From: Rhizobacter sp. OV335 | Lineage (GTDB): Bacteria > Pseudomonadota > Gammaproteobacteria > Burkholderiales > Burkholderiaceae_C | Reading direction: 5' to 3' | NCBI RefSeq assembly: GCF_900142965.1 | Contig: NZ_FRCQ01000026.1 | Coordinates: 44,055 to 108,054, forward strand | Length of the DNA stretch: 64,000 nt | Shown: positions 49,746 to 62,493 of the stretch, in pieces | Position numbering within the stretch: position 1 is the stretch's first letter | How the letters are laid out: each line of letters starts with the position of its first letter | Translations under genes and position numbers: made by a program | The notes under the pieces: model-generated | Databases searched by the model: none | What the model saw: the letters and a program-made list of their open reading frames with translations, nothing else | What the model was told of the DNA's origin: nothing

Positions 49746-49807
49746 CTGGGAATCTCCGGGAAACAAGGTGAATTCGGGTTCGAGTCTAGTCAGGCTTCAA
49801 AGGCCCC

Positions 49808-50728
49808 TCATGACACTCTGCTGACGCCTTCGAGCGGGCAGGCGTAGATCGCGTTGCGCAGCGCGGCGATCGCCTCGTAGCGCGTGAAGGTGCGGCGCCA
49901 TGCGAGCACCACGCGCCGCGTCGGCACCGGCGTCGCGAACGGCACGTAGCGCACGTGCGGCTGCTGGTCTTTCGGCACGCTGAGCTGCGGCACCACGGTG
50001 ATGCCCATGCCCGACGCCACCATGTACTTGATGGTCTCGAGCGACGAGCCCTCGAAGCTCTTGCGGATGCCCTCGGCATCGCTCGAGAAGCGGGCGTACT
50101 CGGGGCAGACCTCGAGCACGTGGTCGCGGAAGCAGTGGCCGGTGCCCAGCAGCAGCATCGTCTCCTGCTTCAGCTCCTCGGCGGTGATGCGCTTGCGCTT
50201 GGCGAGCGGGTGGTCCTTGGGCAGCGCGACGACGAAGGGCTCGTCGTACAGCGGCGCGATCGCGAGGCCGGTGTCGGGGAAGGGCTCGGCCATGATCGCG
50301 CAGTCGAGCTCGCCGGTGCGCAGCATGTCGAGCAGCCGGGCGGTGAAGTTCTCCTGCAGCACCAGCGGCATCTGCGGCACCCGCTCGATCGCCTGCTTCA
50401 CCAGGTCGGGCAGCAGGTAGGGGCCGATCGTGTAGATCACGCCGACGCGCAGCGGCCCCGACACCGGGTCCTTGCCGCGCTTGGCGATCTCCTTGATGCC
50501 GGCCGCCTGGTCGATCACCGACTGGGCCTGGCGCACGATCTCTTCGCCGAGCGGAGTCGCGCTGACCTCGTTGGAGCCGCGCTCGAACAGCTTGACGTCG
50601 AGCTCTTCCTCGAGCTTCTTGATCGCGACGCTGAGGGTCGGCTGCGAGACGAAGCAGGCCTCGGCGGCCCGCCCGAAGTGCTTCTCTCTCGCGACGGCGA
50701 CGATGTATCGCAACTCGGTCAGTGTCAT
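49808..50728 (-). CDS. oxyR: Peroxide-sensing LysR-type regulator OxyR
   Basis: A 306-residue LysR protein. The HTH is LRYIVAVAREKHFGRAAEACFVSQPTLSVAIKKLEEEL. The redox pair is Cys199 and Cys208 in GTGHCFRDHVLEVCPEY, at the same residue numbers as in E. coli OxyR, so disulfide activation by hydrogen peroxide is expected. ATG 50728 was chosen because the LysR HTH begins there; the open frame upstream (to 50926) has no conserved sequence. It is followed by dps and, divergently, by a small lipoprotein gene. Confidence 0.96.
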   Translation of the reverse strand: MTLTELRYIVAVAREKHFGRAAEACFVSQPTLSVAIKKLEEELDVKLFERGSNEVSATPLGEEIVRQAQSVIDQAAGIKEIAKRGKDPVSGPLRVGVIYTIGPYLLPDLVKQAIERVPQMPLVLQENFTARLLDMLRTGELDCAIMAEPFPDTGLAIAPLYDEPFVVALPKDHPLAKRKRITAEELKQETMLLLGTGHCFRDHVLEVCPEYARFSSDAEGIRKSFEGSSLETIKYMVASGMGITVVPQLSVPKDQQPHVRYVPFATPVPTRRVVLAWRRTFTRYEAIAALRNAIYACPLEGVSRVS

Positions 50729-50903
50729 GGCATCCCGCTCAAGCCTCCAGCGCGGAGGAAGCGGAAGAATATCCGACACCCGGGCGCGCGTCATGCGCCT
50801 GCCGGCATCACCTTGCGATACCCCGGGCCGTGGCGCTTGCGAAGGCCGGAGCGCCAGCAGATTCTCCGGCCCGCGGCATCTGCCGCGCACCGGAAGACCC
50901 CGA

Positions 50904-51476
50904 ATGAGCAAGCCCCCTTCACGCATCCTGAGCGCCGCCTCGCTGCTGGCCGTGGCCTCGCTGTCGGCCGCCCTCAGCGCCTGCTACGTCGTGCCGATCG
51001 ACCCGCGCACCGGCCAGGGCTACCCGATCCAGCGCGCCGATGCCCGTGGCGATACGCCACCGCCCGCCAGCGTGACCGTCGTGACGCCCCCCACGCCTGC
51101 GGCGCCGCCCGCCCCCACCGTGCTGAACGCCCGGCTCTACCCGCTGAACACGCAGGCCAACAAGGGCGGGCTGCTGACGGCCGTCGTGGTCGACAACAAC
51201 ACCGGCCGCGGCAGCTTCACGCTGTCCTACCTGGGCGACACGATGCAGGGCGAGAGCACCCGCGTCGACGCGAGTTACGCCGCCTTCGGGCGCATCTACA
51301 ACGAGGTGCTGGGTCTGAACCAGCGCAGTTTCAGCGGGCGCCGCGGCATCGCGAACGCGTATGGCGGCAAGGGCGTGAATGCCCAGTGCGAGTACCTGAT
51401 CACCGGGCCGGGCATCGGAACCGGCGCCTGCCAGTTTTCCGACGGCGCCCGCTACCAGATCCACTTCGGCAGCTGA
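50904..51476 (+). CDS. Small lipoprotein of unknown function
   Basis: A 190-residue protein with a lipobox (LSAALSACYVVPID). A Pro/Ala/Thr-rich linker (about residues 48-72) separates the anchor from a compact domain containing NARLYPLNTQANKGGLLTAVVVDNNTGRGSFTLSYLGDTMQGESTRVD and GIANAYGGKGVNAQCEYLITGPGIGTGACQF with two cysteines. I recognise no named family. It is divergent from oxyR and ends seven bases before the convergent Yip1 gene. Confidence 0.75.
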   Translation: MSKPPSRILSAASLLAVASLSAALSACYVVPIDPRTGQGYPIQRADARGDTPPPASVTVVTPPTPAAPPAPTVLNARLYPLNTQANKGGLLTAVVVDNNTGRGSFTLSYLGDTMQGESTRVDASYAAFGRIYNEVLGLNQRSFSGRRGIANAYGGKGVNAQCEYLITGPGIGTGACQFSDGARYQIHFGS

Positions 51477-51482
51477 TCGGCC

Positions 51483-52694
51483 TCAGGCCTTCGCGGGGCG
51501 CTTGACCGCTTCGAGCTTGTCGAGCCCGACGGCCTCGAGCGCCTTCTTCAGCGCCGCCAGATCGACCTGCTGGCCCTTGGCCTCGACGACCACGCCATTG
51601 GTCAGCAGCACCGTCACCTCGCCATGGCTGCCGTCCTTGCGGTACTCCTCGCGCACGGTGCGCTCGTCCTGCTTGTAGACCTTCTCGACCTGCTCGGTCG
51701 TCTCCTTGTCCATCGTCATGCCGGACCAGGCGGCCAGCGCCGCGAGGCCGGCCGTGCCGCCCAGGTCGGTGATCGTCAGCTGCACGCGCTTGTCGGCCGC
51801 GGCATACGAGGCCTTGGCCATCGAGCTCGCGATGCCGATCGCCTGGCCGCCCTGCGATTCGATCGATTCGCGCTTCAGCTCGCCCAGCGCCTCGGGCAGC
51901 ACCGCCTTCAGGTCGGCCGGCGCGATCGGCTGGCCGTTGCCGCCGGTCAGCGCACCCATCATCTCGCCCATCGCCTTGCCGGTGGCGGCGGGGTCGCCGG
52001 ACTTCTGCGCCTCTTCCATGCGCTTGCCGGCCTCTTCCAACTTCTTCGAGAGGTCATCCATCTTCGCGGTGTCGACCTTGATCTCGCCACCCGGCGTCTT
52101 GATCGTCACCGCACTGCCGTGCGAGCCGGCCCAACCACCCCACGAGCCCACGCGCATCGGCCCGCCCATCGCCGTCAGCGCGCCCAGCACGATGTAGATC
52201 ACGATCGCGCAGACGATCACCACCGCCGTGTACGCGCCCGCCTTGTCCTGCGGGCACTTCATCAGCACCGGCAGGCCGAGGTAGATCAGGTAGATGCCAT
52301 ACAGCGACGCGACGATGCCCAGGATCCACAGTCCCGGTACCAGGTGGAACACGCCACCGATCCAGCCGGCGGTGCTGGCATACGCCACCAGCTTCAGCGC
52401 GCTGACCTGCCCCTTGGTGCCGCCGAAACTGGGCGCGAGTGCATCGACGATCAGCGTCAGCACAAAGACTTTCACGAGCGCCAGCACATAACCCAGCACC
52501 AGCGTCGACAGCCCCCAGAACCCCAGTCCGACAATGAAGATCAGGCCGAGGAACGACGCGACCGGCGGGATCGCCGCCAGGATCAGCACGTAGCCCTTGT
52601 AGATTGAGGCCTGTGTCGCCGGCTCGGCCTCGATCACCGGCCAGGTCTGCTTCGGCTTCAGCAGGATGTCTTGCACACGCTGGATCAGGTTCAT
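51483..52694 (-). CDS. Yip1-domain membrane protein
   Basis: A 403-residue protein. The N-terminal half has the Yip1 pattern: [44 protein letters not shown] and five hydrophobic segments up to about residue 180 (for example [20 protein letters not shown]). The C-terminal half is soluble and repetitive in Lys/Glu/Ala ([36 protein letters not shown]) and ends in a domain with [37 protein letters not shown]. Bacterial Yip1 proteins have no established role. It is convergent with the small lipoprotein and 111 bases from the end of recG. Confidence 0.75.
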   Translation of the reverse strand: MNLIQRVQDILLKPKQTWPVIEAEPATQASIYKGYVLILAAIPPVASFLGLIFIVGLGFWGLSTLVLGYVLALVKVFVLTLIVDALAPSFGGTKGQVSALKLVAYASTAGWIGGVFHLVPGLWILGIVASLYGIYLIYLGLPVLMKCPQDKAGAYTAVVIVCAIVIYIVLGALTAMGGPMRVGSWGGWAGSHGSAVTIKTPGGEIKVDTAKMDDLSKKLEEAGKRMEEAQKSGDPAATGKAMGEMMGALTGGNGQPIAPADLKAVLPEALGELKRESIESQGGQAIGIASSMAKASYAAADKRVQLTITDLGGTAGLAALAAWSGMTMDKETTEQVEKVYKQDERTVREEYRKDGSHGEVTVLLTNGVVVEAKGQQVDLAALKKALEAVGLDKLEAVKRPAKA

Positions 52695-52805
52695 GGGGCA
52701 GGCCCTCCGCGGTTGATGGTGCCGCGCGGATGCTATCCCGCGCGTTCGGCCGGCAGGGCGCCAGAAACTAGGGGGATGCCCGCGCGGCCTCGCGCCTTCA
52801 GGCCC

Positions 52806-54896
52806 TCAGGCCTTCAGGTACTCGGCCTTGCCGCCCAGCCAGCGCGCCACGTGCTGCTCGGCGATGCGCGGATGCTGCGCCAGCAACAGCGTCGCGACGG
52901 CCCGCGCCCGGTGCACCAGCGCCTCGTCGAGCGCGAGGTCGGCGAAGCGCAGCAGCGGCGCGCCCGACTGCCGCGCGCCGAGGAACTCGCCCGGCCCGCG
53001 GATCTCCAGGTCGCGCCGCGCGATCTCGAAGCCGTCGTTCGTCTCGGCCATCGCGCGCAGCCGGTCCTTGCCGGTCGGCGACAAGGGCGCCGTGTAGACC
53101 AGCACGCACACGCTCGCGACCGAGCCGCGCCCGACACGACCGCGCAGCTGGTGCAGCTGGCTCAGCCCGAAGCGCTCGGCGTGCTCGATCACCATCAGCG
53201 ACGCGTTCGGCACGTCGACGCCGACCTCGATCACCGTCGTGCTGACCAGCACCTTCATCTCGCCCGCGGTGAACAGCGCCATCACCGCCGCCTTCTCCGC
53301 CGCCGGCATGCGGCCGTGCAGCAGGCCGACCATCTCATCCGGCAGCGCCTCGCACAGCTGCTGGTGCGTGGCGGTCGCGTTCTGCAGGTCCAGCGTCTCC
53401 GATTCCTCGATCAGCGGACACACCCAGTACACCTGCCGGCCACGTGCCACCTCGTCGGCGATGGTCAGGATCACATTGCCGCGGCGCGCATCGCTGAAAA
53501 CCTTGGTGACGATCGGCGTGCGCCCGGGCGGCAGTTCGTCGATGGTGCTCACGTCGAGGTCGGCGAACACCGTCATCGCGAGCGTGCGCGGGATCGGCGT
53601 CGCGCTCATCATCAGCAGGTGCGGCTCCAGCGCGCCCTGCTGCAGCTTGGCGCGCAGCGCGAGCCGCTGCGCGACACCGAAGCGGTGCTGCTCGTCGATG
53701 ATGGCCAGCCCGAGCCGCGCGAACTCGACCGCGCCCTGGATCACCGCATGCGTGCCGACCACCAGCCCGGCCTCGCCCGAGGCCACGCGCGCGAGCATCT
53801 CGCGCCGCGCCTTGCCCTTGCGGCTGCCGGTCAGCCAGGCCACCTGCACGCCCAGCGGCTCGAGCCAGCCGACCAGCTTGCGGAAATGCTGCTCGGCGAG
53901 GATCTCGGTCGGCGCCATCAGCGCGCACTGCCAGCCTTCGTTCATCGCGATCGCGGCCGACAGCGCGGCCACCACCGTCTTGCCCGAGCCGACGTCGCCC
54001 TGCAGCAGCCGGTGCATCGGCACCGGGCGCTGCAGGTCGATGGCGATCTCCTCGACGACGCGGCGCTGCGCCGCCGTCAGCGAGAACGGCAGCGCCGCGA
54101 GCAGCTTCTCCTGCAGGCCGCCGGCGTGCACCGTGAAGGCCGGCGCCTGCTGCAACGCCCGCTCCTGCTTGGCCTGCAGCTGCGACAGCTGCTGCGCGAG
54201 CAGCTCCTCGAACTTCAGGCGCTGCCAGGCCGGGTGGCTGTGGTCCTCGAGCGTGGCCAGGCTCACGTCGGGCGTCGGGTGGTGCAGGAAGCGCAACGCG
54301 TCGCGCAGGCTCATCAGCCCGGACGGCAGCAAGGCCGGCGGCACGATCTCCGACAGGTCGGCGCGCTGCAGCCCCGAGGCCACCGCCTTGCGCAGGTAGG
54401 CCTGCGGCAGCGTCGCGCTGGTCGGGTAGACGGGCGTCAGCGCCTCGGCCAGCGGCGTGCCGTCGTCGACGCCCTTGAAGTTCGGGTGCACCATCTCGCG
54501 CCCGAAGAAGCCGCCGCGCACCTCGCCGCGCGCCCGCACCCGCTTGCCGACGCCGAGCGTCTTCTGGTGGTTCGGGTAGAAGTTCAGGAAGCGCAGCCAG
54601 AGTTCCTCGGTGCCGTCGTCGATCTTGACGACCAGCTGGCGGCGCGGGCGGAACTGGATCTCGCACTCGCGCACGATGCCTTCGACCTGTGCGTTGTCGC
54701 CGTCGCGCAGCGATGCGATCGGCGTGATGCGGGTCTCGTCCTCGTAGCGCAGCGGCAGGTGCAGCGCGAGGTCGATGTCGCGCACCAGGCCCAGCTTCTC
54801 CATCGCCTTCTGCGGGGCCGATTTTTCGCGCGCGGGCACGGCGGCGGGAGGTTCGACGGGGGACTCGCTGGGAGAGGAGGCGGCGCGACCGGGCAT
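52806..54896 (-). CDS. recG: ATP-dependent DNA helicase RecG
   Basis: A 696-residue helicase. An N-terminal wedge/OB domain includes [23 protein letters not shown]. Helicase motifs: [16 protein letters not shown] (motif I), [14 protein letters not shown] (motif II, DEQH), [14 protein letters not shown] (III), [63 protein letters not shown] (IV-VI). It reverses stalled replication forks and resolves recombination intermediates. It is divergent from queA (81-bp gap), a common arrangement in Betaproteobacteria. Confidence 0.96.
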   Translation of the reverse strand: MPGRAASSPSESPVEPPAAVPAREKSAPQKAMEKLGLVRDIDLALHLPLRYEDETRITPIASLRDGDNAQVEGIVRECEIQFRPRRQLVVKIDDGTEELWLRFLNFYPNHQKTLGVGKRVRARGEVRGGFFGREMVHPNFKGVDDGTPLAEALTPVYPTSATLPQAYLRKAVASGLQRADLSEIVPPALLPSGLMSLRDALRFLHHPTPDVSLATLEDHSHPAWQRLKFEELLAQQLSQLQAKQERALQQAPAFTVHAGGLQEKLLAALPFSLTAAQRRVVEEIAIDLQRPVPMHRLLQGDVGSGKTVVAALSAAIAMNEGWQCALMAPTEILAEQHFRKLVGWLEPLGVQVAWLTGSRKGKARREMLARVASGEAGLVVGTHAVIQGAVEFARLGLAIIDEQHRFGVAQRLALRAKLQQGALEPHLLMMSATPIPRTLAMTVFADLDVSTIDELPPGRTPIVTKVFSDARRGNVILTIADEVARGRQVYWVCPLIEESETLDLQNATATHQQLCEALPDEMVGLLHGRMPAAEKAAVMALFTAGEMKVLVSTTVIEVGVDVPNASLMVIEHAERFGLSQLHQLRGRVGRGSVASVCVLVYTAPLSPTGKDRLRAMAETNDGFEIARRDLEIRGPGEFLGARQSGAPLLRFADLALDEALVHRARAVATLLLAQHPRIAEQHVARWLGGKAEYLKA

Positions 54897-54977
54897 GCGC
54901 GGATTCTGCCGCGTCGACCGACCGTGGAAGAATCCGTCCCCTGCAGATCTTCGTCAGGCCGGTCCAGCCTGCATGCC

Positions 54978-57222
<2,245 letters not shown>

Positions 57223-57311
57223 AGTCGTTCACGCTCGCCGCCGTCGCGTGTGCACCAGCGACGGGCACACTCAGCAGCTTTGCCAGATAGCAGCCACGTC
57301 AGCCCGACCCG

Positions 57312-59630
57312 ATGCTCCGCCGATTGATCTCGACGGGTGAGCGCCTGTGGGCGTCCTTGCACGCCTTCCTGCAGTTACCAGGCCGCCCATCCCAGGACAC
57401 CGACAGCCGCGTTCAGCTGAGCGCGCTGCGCATCGTCCTGCTCAGCGGCATCACGCTCGAAGCGGCGATCGCGCTGCACAGCTCGTGGATCGGGCTGCAG
57501 CGCGGCGTCTACTACATCCTCGTCATCGTCATCGCGTTCTACGTGGCGCTGCTGGCAGCGATCCGCTGGTCGACGCAGCACCAGCGGCTGGCCAGCAACG
57601 GCCTGATCGTCATCGTCTACGCCGCCGGCGTCGTGATCGCCACCTGCGTGCGCATCCCCGAGGTGCAGCGCCTCGGCTACGTGTTCTGCTATTCGGCGCC
57701 GCTGCTGGCGGGCCTGCTGCGCGGCTACCGGCTCGCGCTGGCGCTGATGGCGCTGAACCTGGTGCCGTTCGGGCTCGCGGCCTCGGGCTTCGTGATGCCC
57801 AACGTGTTCGGGCTCGACGTCACGCTCAACACCTCGCCGCTGTACATCCACGGCCTGCTCTTCACCTTCTTCAACTTCTGCTTGCCGCTTGCGGTGTTCC
57901 GCATCCTGAGCGCGGCCACGCATTCGCGAGAGCACGCGCAGCGCATGCAGGACCTGTACGAGGACCTGTTCGAGAACCAGGGCACCGCCGTCGTCGTGTG
58001 CCGCGACGACGGCCGCGTGCGGCGCGGCAACCGGCTGTTCGCGCAGCTCGCCGGCAGCGGGTTCGACGACCAGCCGCTGTCCCGCTGGCTGCGTTCGACC
58101 GCCCCGGAGGGTAGCGCTGTCCCGAGCTTCGACGCCGGCACCGAATGGCTGGCCGGCGAGGGCCGCGCGCAGCGCCGGCTGGTGGTGCGCAACCGCTTCG
58201 CCTGCGGCGACCGCCACTTCGCGGTGAGCTTCCAGGACGTGACCGAGCTGCGCGAACTGCAGCGCAACCTGGTGCGCAGCCAGGCCGAGGCCGAGTACCT
58301 CGCGTCGCACGACGTCGTCACCGGCCTGCCGCGCCCGGAAGGCATGGCACAGTGGCTCGATCGCCAGCGCGCGATGCTGCTGCCCGGCATGGTGATCCCG
58401 GTGGTGTCGTGCGGACTCGGCTCGCTGCGCCAGGTCAATGCGCGCTTCGGCATGGCGCAAGGCAACCAGTTCATCGTCGCGTTCGCGAACGCACTGCGCG
58501 AGGCCGGCGGCAAGGACAGCTACATCGCCCGCACCCGCGGTTCGATGCTGAGCATCGCGCTCCCGCCGGTGCCGGCGGTGCAGGCGACGATGGCCGTCAC
58601 GCGGCTGCGCCGGGCGCTGCCGCAGCAGCTGCAGGTCGGCAGCGGCCACGTGCTGGTCGAGCTGGCGGTCGGCGCCGCGCTGTTCCCGATCGACAGCGCG
58701 CAGGCCGCCGAGGTGATGCACCGCAGCGGCGTCGCGATGGAGCTGTCGCGCGAGGGCGCGAGCGCCGACGAGGTCGGCACGCCGATCAGCGAGCGCGCGG
58801 TCAGCCGCCGCATCGCGATCGAATCGGCGCTGGAGCGTGCGATCGACGACCGCGAGCTGCACGTCGTCTACCAGCCGCAGGTGCGCTCGAACGGCCAGCT
58901 GCTCGGCTTCGAGGCGCTGGTGCGCTGGAACAGCCCGGCGCTCGGCGCGGTGTCGCCGGCCGAGTTCGTGCCGGTGGCCGAGCAGATGGGCTGCGTGTCG
59001 CGCATCACCGACTACATCCTCGACGAGGTGTGCCGGCAGCTCGCGCTGTGGATGGCGGCCGGCGCGCAGGCGCCGCGCGTCGCGGTGAACCTGTCGGCGC
59101 GCGACCTCGACCGCGACAACCTGTTCGAGACGGTGCTGGCCGCGGTCGGCCGCTACGACGTGCCGGTCGGCGCGCTCGACCTGGAGGTCACCGAAACCTT
59201 CCTCGCCGAGCGGCCCGAGCGGGCGCTGGCGCAGTTGAAGCTGCTGCGCGAATGGTCGTTCAAGATCTCGATCGATGATTTCGGCACCGGCTACTCGTCG
59301 CTGTCCAAGCTCGCCGACCTGCCGATCGACGTGCTGAAGATCGACCGCAGCTTCCTGCTCGACCTGCCGGGCAATGCGCGGCGCGAGCGCATCGTGCGCT
59401 CGATCGTCACGCTGGCCAACAACCTGCACCTGCAGGTGGTGGCCGAAGGCGTCGAGCGCGGCGCGCAGCTGCGCTTCCTGCAGATGCTGGGCGTCGACGC
59501 CTACCAGGGCTTCCTGTTCCACGCACCGGCCCCGGCCGAGCACTGGACGCCGATGCTGCTCGGCGGCCTGCCGTCGATCGAGGACCTGATGCTGCCGGGG
59601 CCGCCACAATTCGGCCACAGCCTCATCTGA
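57312..59630 (+). CDS. Membrane c-di-GMP phosphodiesterase with degenerate GGDEF and intact EAL
   Basis: A 772-residue protein. Five or six transmembrane helices occupy residues about 35-200 (GVYYILVIVIAFYVALLAAIRW, LALALMALNLVPFGLAASGFVM and others), a MASE-like sensor. A PAS-like segment follows (DLFENQGTAVVVCRDDGRVRRGNRLFAQL). In the GGDEF domain the active loop reads TRGSMLSI, so it cannot make c-di-GMP and may bind GTP or be structural. The EAL domain keeps FEALVRWNSP, NLSARDL, LEVTETFLAE, DDFGTGYSSLSKL, KIDRSFL and VAEGVE, so it should hydrolyse c-di-GMP. It may oppose the diguanylate cyclase encoded at 33101. Confidence 0.9.
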   Translation: MLRRLISTGERLWASLHAFLQLPGRPSQDTDSRVQLSALRIVLLSGITLEAAIALHSSWIGLQRGVYYILVIVIAFYVALLAAIRWSTQHQRLASNGLIVIVYAAGVVIATCVRIPEVQRLGYVFCYSAPLLAGLLRGYRLALALMALNLVPFGLAASGFVMPNVFGLDVTLNTSPLYIHGLLFTFFNFCLPLAVFRILSAATHSREHAQRMQDLYEDLFENQGTAVVVCRDDGRVRRGNRLFAQLAGSGFDDQPLSRWLRSTAPEGSAVPSFDAGTEWLAGEGRAQRRLVVRNRFACGDRHFAVSFQDVTELRELQRNLVRSQAEAEYLASHDVVTGLPRPEGMAQWLDRQRAMLLPGMVIPVVSCGLGSLRQVNARFGMAQGNQFIVAFANALREAGGKDSYIARTRGSMLSIALPPVPAVQATMAVTRLRRALPQQLQVGSGHVLVELAVGAALFPIDSAQAAEVMHRSGVAMELSREGASADEVGTPISERAVSRRIAIESALERAIDDRELHVVYQPQVRSNGQLLGFEALVRWNSPALGAVSPAEFVPVAEQMGCVSRITDYILDEVCRQLALWMAAGAQAPRVAVNLSARDLDRDNLFETVLAAVGRYDVPVGALDLEVTETFLAERPERALAQLKLLREWSFKISIDDFGTGYSSLSKLADLPIDVLKIDRSFLLDLPGNARRERIVRSIVTLANNLHLQVVAEGVERGAQLRFLQMLGVDAYQGFLFHAPAPAEHWTPMLLGGLPSIEDLMLPGPPQFGHSLI

Positions 59631-59647
59631 GAAACACGGGAGACAGC

Positions 59648-61246
59648 GTGACGGGAGAGGTCGATTACCTGATCGTCGGCGGCGGCTCGGCCGGCTGCGT
59701 GCTCGCGAACCGGCTCAGCGCCGACCCGGCGACCACGGTTGCGTTGATCGAGGCCGGCGGCGATGGCCGCGGCGCGCTGATCGACATGCCGGTCGGTGCC
59801 GTCACGATGTTGCCGACGCGCCTCAACAACTGGGCCTTCGAGACCGTGCCGCAGCCGGGCCTGAACGGTCGCCGCGGCTACCAGCCGCGCGGCAAGGCGC
59901 TGGGCGGCTCGTCGGCGATCAACGCGATGATCTACACCCGCGGCCACCGCAGCGACTACGACCACTGGGCCGCGCTCGGCAACCCGGGCTGGTCCTACGA
60001 CGAGGTGCTGCCCTACTTCAAGAAGGCCGAGAACAACGAGCGCCTGCACGACGAGTTCCATGGCCAGGCCGGCCCGCTGCACGTCAGCGAGCTGCGCAGC
60101 GCGAACCCGTGGCAGCAGGTCTGGCTGCAGGCGGCATGCGAGGCCGGCTTCCCGATCAACGACGACTTCAACGGCGCGAGCCAGGATGGCATCGGCATCT
60201 ACCAGGTCACGCAGCACCGCGGCGAGCGCTGGAGTGCCGCGCGCGCCTACCTGCACCCGGTGATGGACGCCCGCGACAACCTGCACGTGCTGACGAAGGC
60301 GCAGACGCTGCGCGTGCTGTTCGACGGCAAGCGCGCGGTGGGCATCGAGATGGCGCGCGGCCGGCAGGTCGAACGCCTGATGGCGCGCCGCGAGGTGATC
60401 CTGTGCGCCGGCGCGCTGCAGACGCCGCAGTTGCTGCAGGTGTCGGGCGTCGGCGATGGGGCCTTCCTGCAGCGCACCGGCATCCACCTGAAGCACCACC
60501 TGCCGGGCGTCGGCCGCAACCTGCAGGACCACATCGACTTCGCGTTCGGCTACCGCGTGCCCGACACCGCGCTGTTCGGCTTCTCGCCAGCCGGCAGCCT
60601 CAACGCGCTGCGCGAGTACGGCCGCTACCGGCGCGAGCGCCGCGGCCTGTTGACCAGCAACTTCGCCGAGGGCGGCGGCTTCCTGCGCGTGTCGCCGGAC
60701 TCGCCGGCACCCGACGTTCAGCTGCACTTCGTCGTCGCGCTGGTCGACGACCATGCGCGCAAGCTGCACCTGCGGCACGGGCTGTCGTGCCATGTGTGCC
60801 TGCTGCGTCCGCGCAGCCGCGGCACGGTGCTGGTGCAAAGCGGCGACATCCGCGACGTGCCGCTGATCGACCCGAAGTACTTCGACGATCCCGACGACCT
60901 GGAGGTGCTGGTCGAAGGCTGGAAGCTGACGCAGCGCCTGCTGCAGGCGCCGGCGATCTCGTCACGCCTGAAGCGCGACCTCTTCACGCCGGGCGTCGCG
61001 AGCGACCACGAGATCCGCGAGGTGATCCGCAACCGCGCCGACACCATCTACCACCCGAGCGGCACCTGCCGGATGGGCGGCGATGCGCAGGCGGTGGTCG
61101 ATGCGGCGCTGCGCGTGCACGGGCTGCAGGGGCTGCGCGTGGTCGACGCCTCGGTGATGCCGACGCTGATCGGCGGCAACACGAACGCGCCGACGATCAT
61201 GATCGCCGAGAAGGCGGCCGACCTGATCCTGGCCGCGGCCGCCTGA
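59648..61246 (+). CDS. GMC-family FAD oxidoreductase (choline dehydrogenase-like)
   Basis: A 532-residue protein. The FAD-binding start is VDYLIVGGGSAGCVLANRLSADP; GKALGGSSAINAMIYTRGHRSDYDHWAALGN is GMC signature 1 and REVILCAGALQTPQLLQVSGVG signature 2. The C-terminal active-site region is IYHPSGTCRMGGDAQ and VVDASVMPTLIGGNTNAPTIMIAEKAADLI. Similar to choline dehydrogenase and alcohol dehydrogenases such as AlkJ. No betaine-aldehyde dehydrogenase is adjacent, so an alcohol other than choline is plausible. GTG at 59648 follows GGGAGACA. It converges with the methyltransferase gene. Confidence 0.92.
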   Translation: MTGEVDYLIVGGGSAGCVLANRLSADPATTVALIEAGGDGRGALIDMPVGAVTMLPTRLNNWAFETVPQPGLNGRRGYQPRGKALGGSSAINAMIYTRGHRSDYDHWAALGNPGWSYDEVLPYFKKAENNERLHDEFHGQAGPLHVSELRSANPWQQVWLQAACEAGFPINDDFNGASQDGIGIYQVTQHRGERWSAARAYLHPVMDARDNLHVLTKAQTLRVLFDGKRAVGIEMARGRQVERLMARREVILCAGALQTPQLLQVSGVGDGAFLQRTGIHLKHHLPGVGRNLQDHIDFAFGYRVPDTALFGFSPAGSLNALREYGRYRRERRGLLTSNFAEGGGFLRVSPDSPAPDVQLHFVVALVDDHARKLHLRHGLSCHVCLLRPRSRGTVLVQSGDIRDVPLIDPKYFDDPDDLEVLVEGWKLTQRLLQAPAISSRLKRDLFTPGVASDHEIREVIRNRADTIYHPSGTCRMGGDAQAVVDAALRVHGLQGLRVVDASVMPTLIGGNTNAPTIMIAEKAADLILAAAA

Positions 61247-61250
61247 GCAT

Positions 61251-62435
61251 TCAGGCCGCGGCGAGCAGCGTCTCGAGGCAGTGCTCGCGGATGCCGTAGA
61301 AGGCCTTGATCTCGCGGATCTGCGCCAGCACCTCGTCGGCCGGTTTGGGCTGCGCGCGCTTGACCGCCAGGATCATCTTGTTCTTGCTGGTGTGCTCCAG
61401 CGCGACGAACTCGAACACCTGCGTGTCGTAGCCCTGCGAGTCGAGCAGCAGTGCCCGCAGGCCGTCGGTCAGCATCTCGGCCTCCTGGCCGAGGTGGATG
61501 CCGTGCTGCAGGATCGGCCGCAGCGGGTGCGGGCTCAGCAGCTGCGGGCGGATCTGCTTGTGGCAGCACGGCGAGCACATGATGATGGACGCGCCGGCGC
61601 GGATGCCCATGTCGATCGCGTAGTCGGTGGCGATGTCGCAGGCGTGCAGCGCGATCATCACGTCGACCGGCTCGCGCGCATGCGTGCGCACGTCGCCGTG
61701 GCGGAATGTGAGGCCGGCCATGGCGTTGCGCTGCGCGGCCGCGTTGCACAGGCGCACCATGTCCTCGCGCAGCTCGACGCCGGTGACGTGGGCGTTCATG
61801 CCGCGCATGCGGTGCAGGTACTCGTGCATCGCGAAGGTCAGGTAGCCCTTGCCGGCGCCGAAGTCGAGCACCCTCACCTCTTTCGCGTCGCGCAGCGGCG
61901 AGGCCTTCAGCGCGCTGTCGAGCACCTCGACGAACTTGTTGATCTGCTTCCACTTGCGCGCCATCGCCGGCACCAGCTGGTGCTGCGGCGTGGTGACGCC
62001 GAGGTCGGTGAGGAACGGGCGAGCCAGATCGACGAAGCGGTGCTTCTCGCGGTCGTGCCCGGTGGCCGCACCGTCGGCCTCGTGCTCGACGGCCGCCACG
62101 CGCAGCGTCTGCTGGCCCTTCTTGCTGACCATCAGCTGCACGTCTTCGGCGCGCGTCATCAGGTGCAGGTGGCCGAACAGCTCGGTGGCGCGCTCGCGCA
62201 GGCTCTGCAGGCCGTCGGCGAGCGGCATGTTCTTCGTCACGTCGCGGGTGCGGTGGGTGTAGACGAAGCTGAGCGTGTCGGCGTCGCGCACCTGGATGCG
62301 GCGCACCGTGGCGCGCAGCAGGTCGGGCTCGGGCCCGCGGTACTTGGCCAGCACCAGCTTGACGAACGTGTGCTCGTCCAGGCTGTCGGCCAGCCGCTTG
62401 AAGAACTTGTCGCCGTCGCTCGTGCTGCTCGTCAT
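61251..62435 (-). CDS. SAM-dependent methyltransferase (PF13679-like)
   Basis: A 394-residue protein. The Rossmann SAM motif is EVRVLDFGAGKGYLTFAMHEYL (near residue 205), followed by VTGVELREDMVRLCNAAAQRN, HGDVRTHAREPVDVMIALHACDIATDYAIDMGI and a cysteine-containing CSPCCHKQIRPQL. This arrangement is that of methyltransferase domain 32, found in proteins such as GSTCD. The N-terminal 150 residues form a separate domain (THRTRDVTKNMPLADGL). The substrate is unknown. Start at 62435 was chosen; ATG 62444 is also possible. Confidence 0.82.
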   Translation of the reverse strand: MTSSTSDGDKFFKRLADSLDEHTFVKLVLAKYRGPEPDLLRATVRRIQVRDADTLSFVYTHRTRDVTKNMPLADGLQSLRERATELFGHLHLMTRAEDVQLMVSKKGQQTLRVAAVEHEADGAATGHDREKHRFVDLARPFLTDLGVTTPQHQLVPAMARKWKQINKFVEVLDSALKASPLRDAKEVRVLDFGAGKGYLTFAMHEYLHRMRGMNAHVTGVELREDMVRLCNAAAQRNAMAGLTFRHGDVRTHAREPVDVMIALHACDIATDYAIDMGIRAGASIIMCSPCCHKQIRPQLLSPHPLRPILQHGIHLGQEAEMLTDGLRALLLDSQGYDTQVFEFVALEHTSKNKMILAVKRAQPKPADEVLAQIREIKAFYGIREHCLETLLAAA

Positions 62436-62493
62436 CCGCCGCATTATCCCGGGCCCTCGGCCACCGCATCGCTTGCGCGGACAATCCGTCTCC

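Noticed and set aside
57375..59618. Long minus-strand open frame opposite the EAL protein
   Set aside because: Composition is that of a shadow frame and the opposite strand encodes clear EAL motifs.
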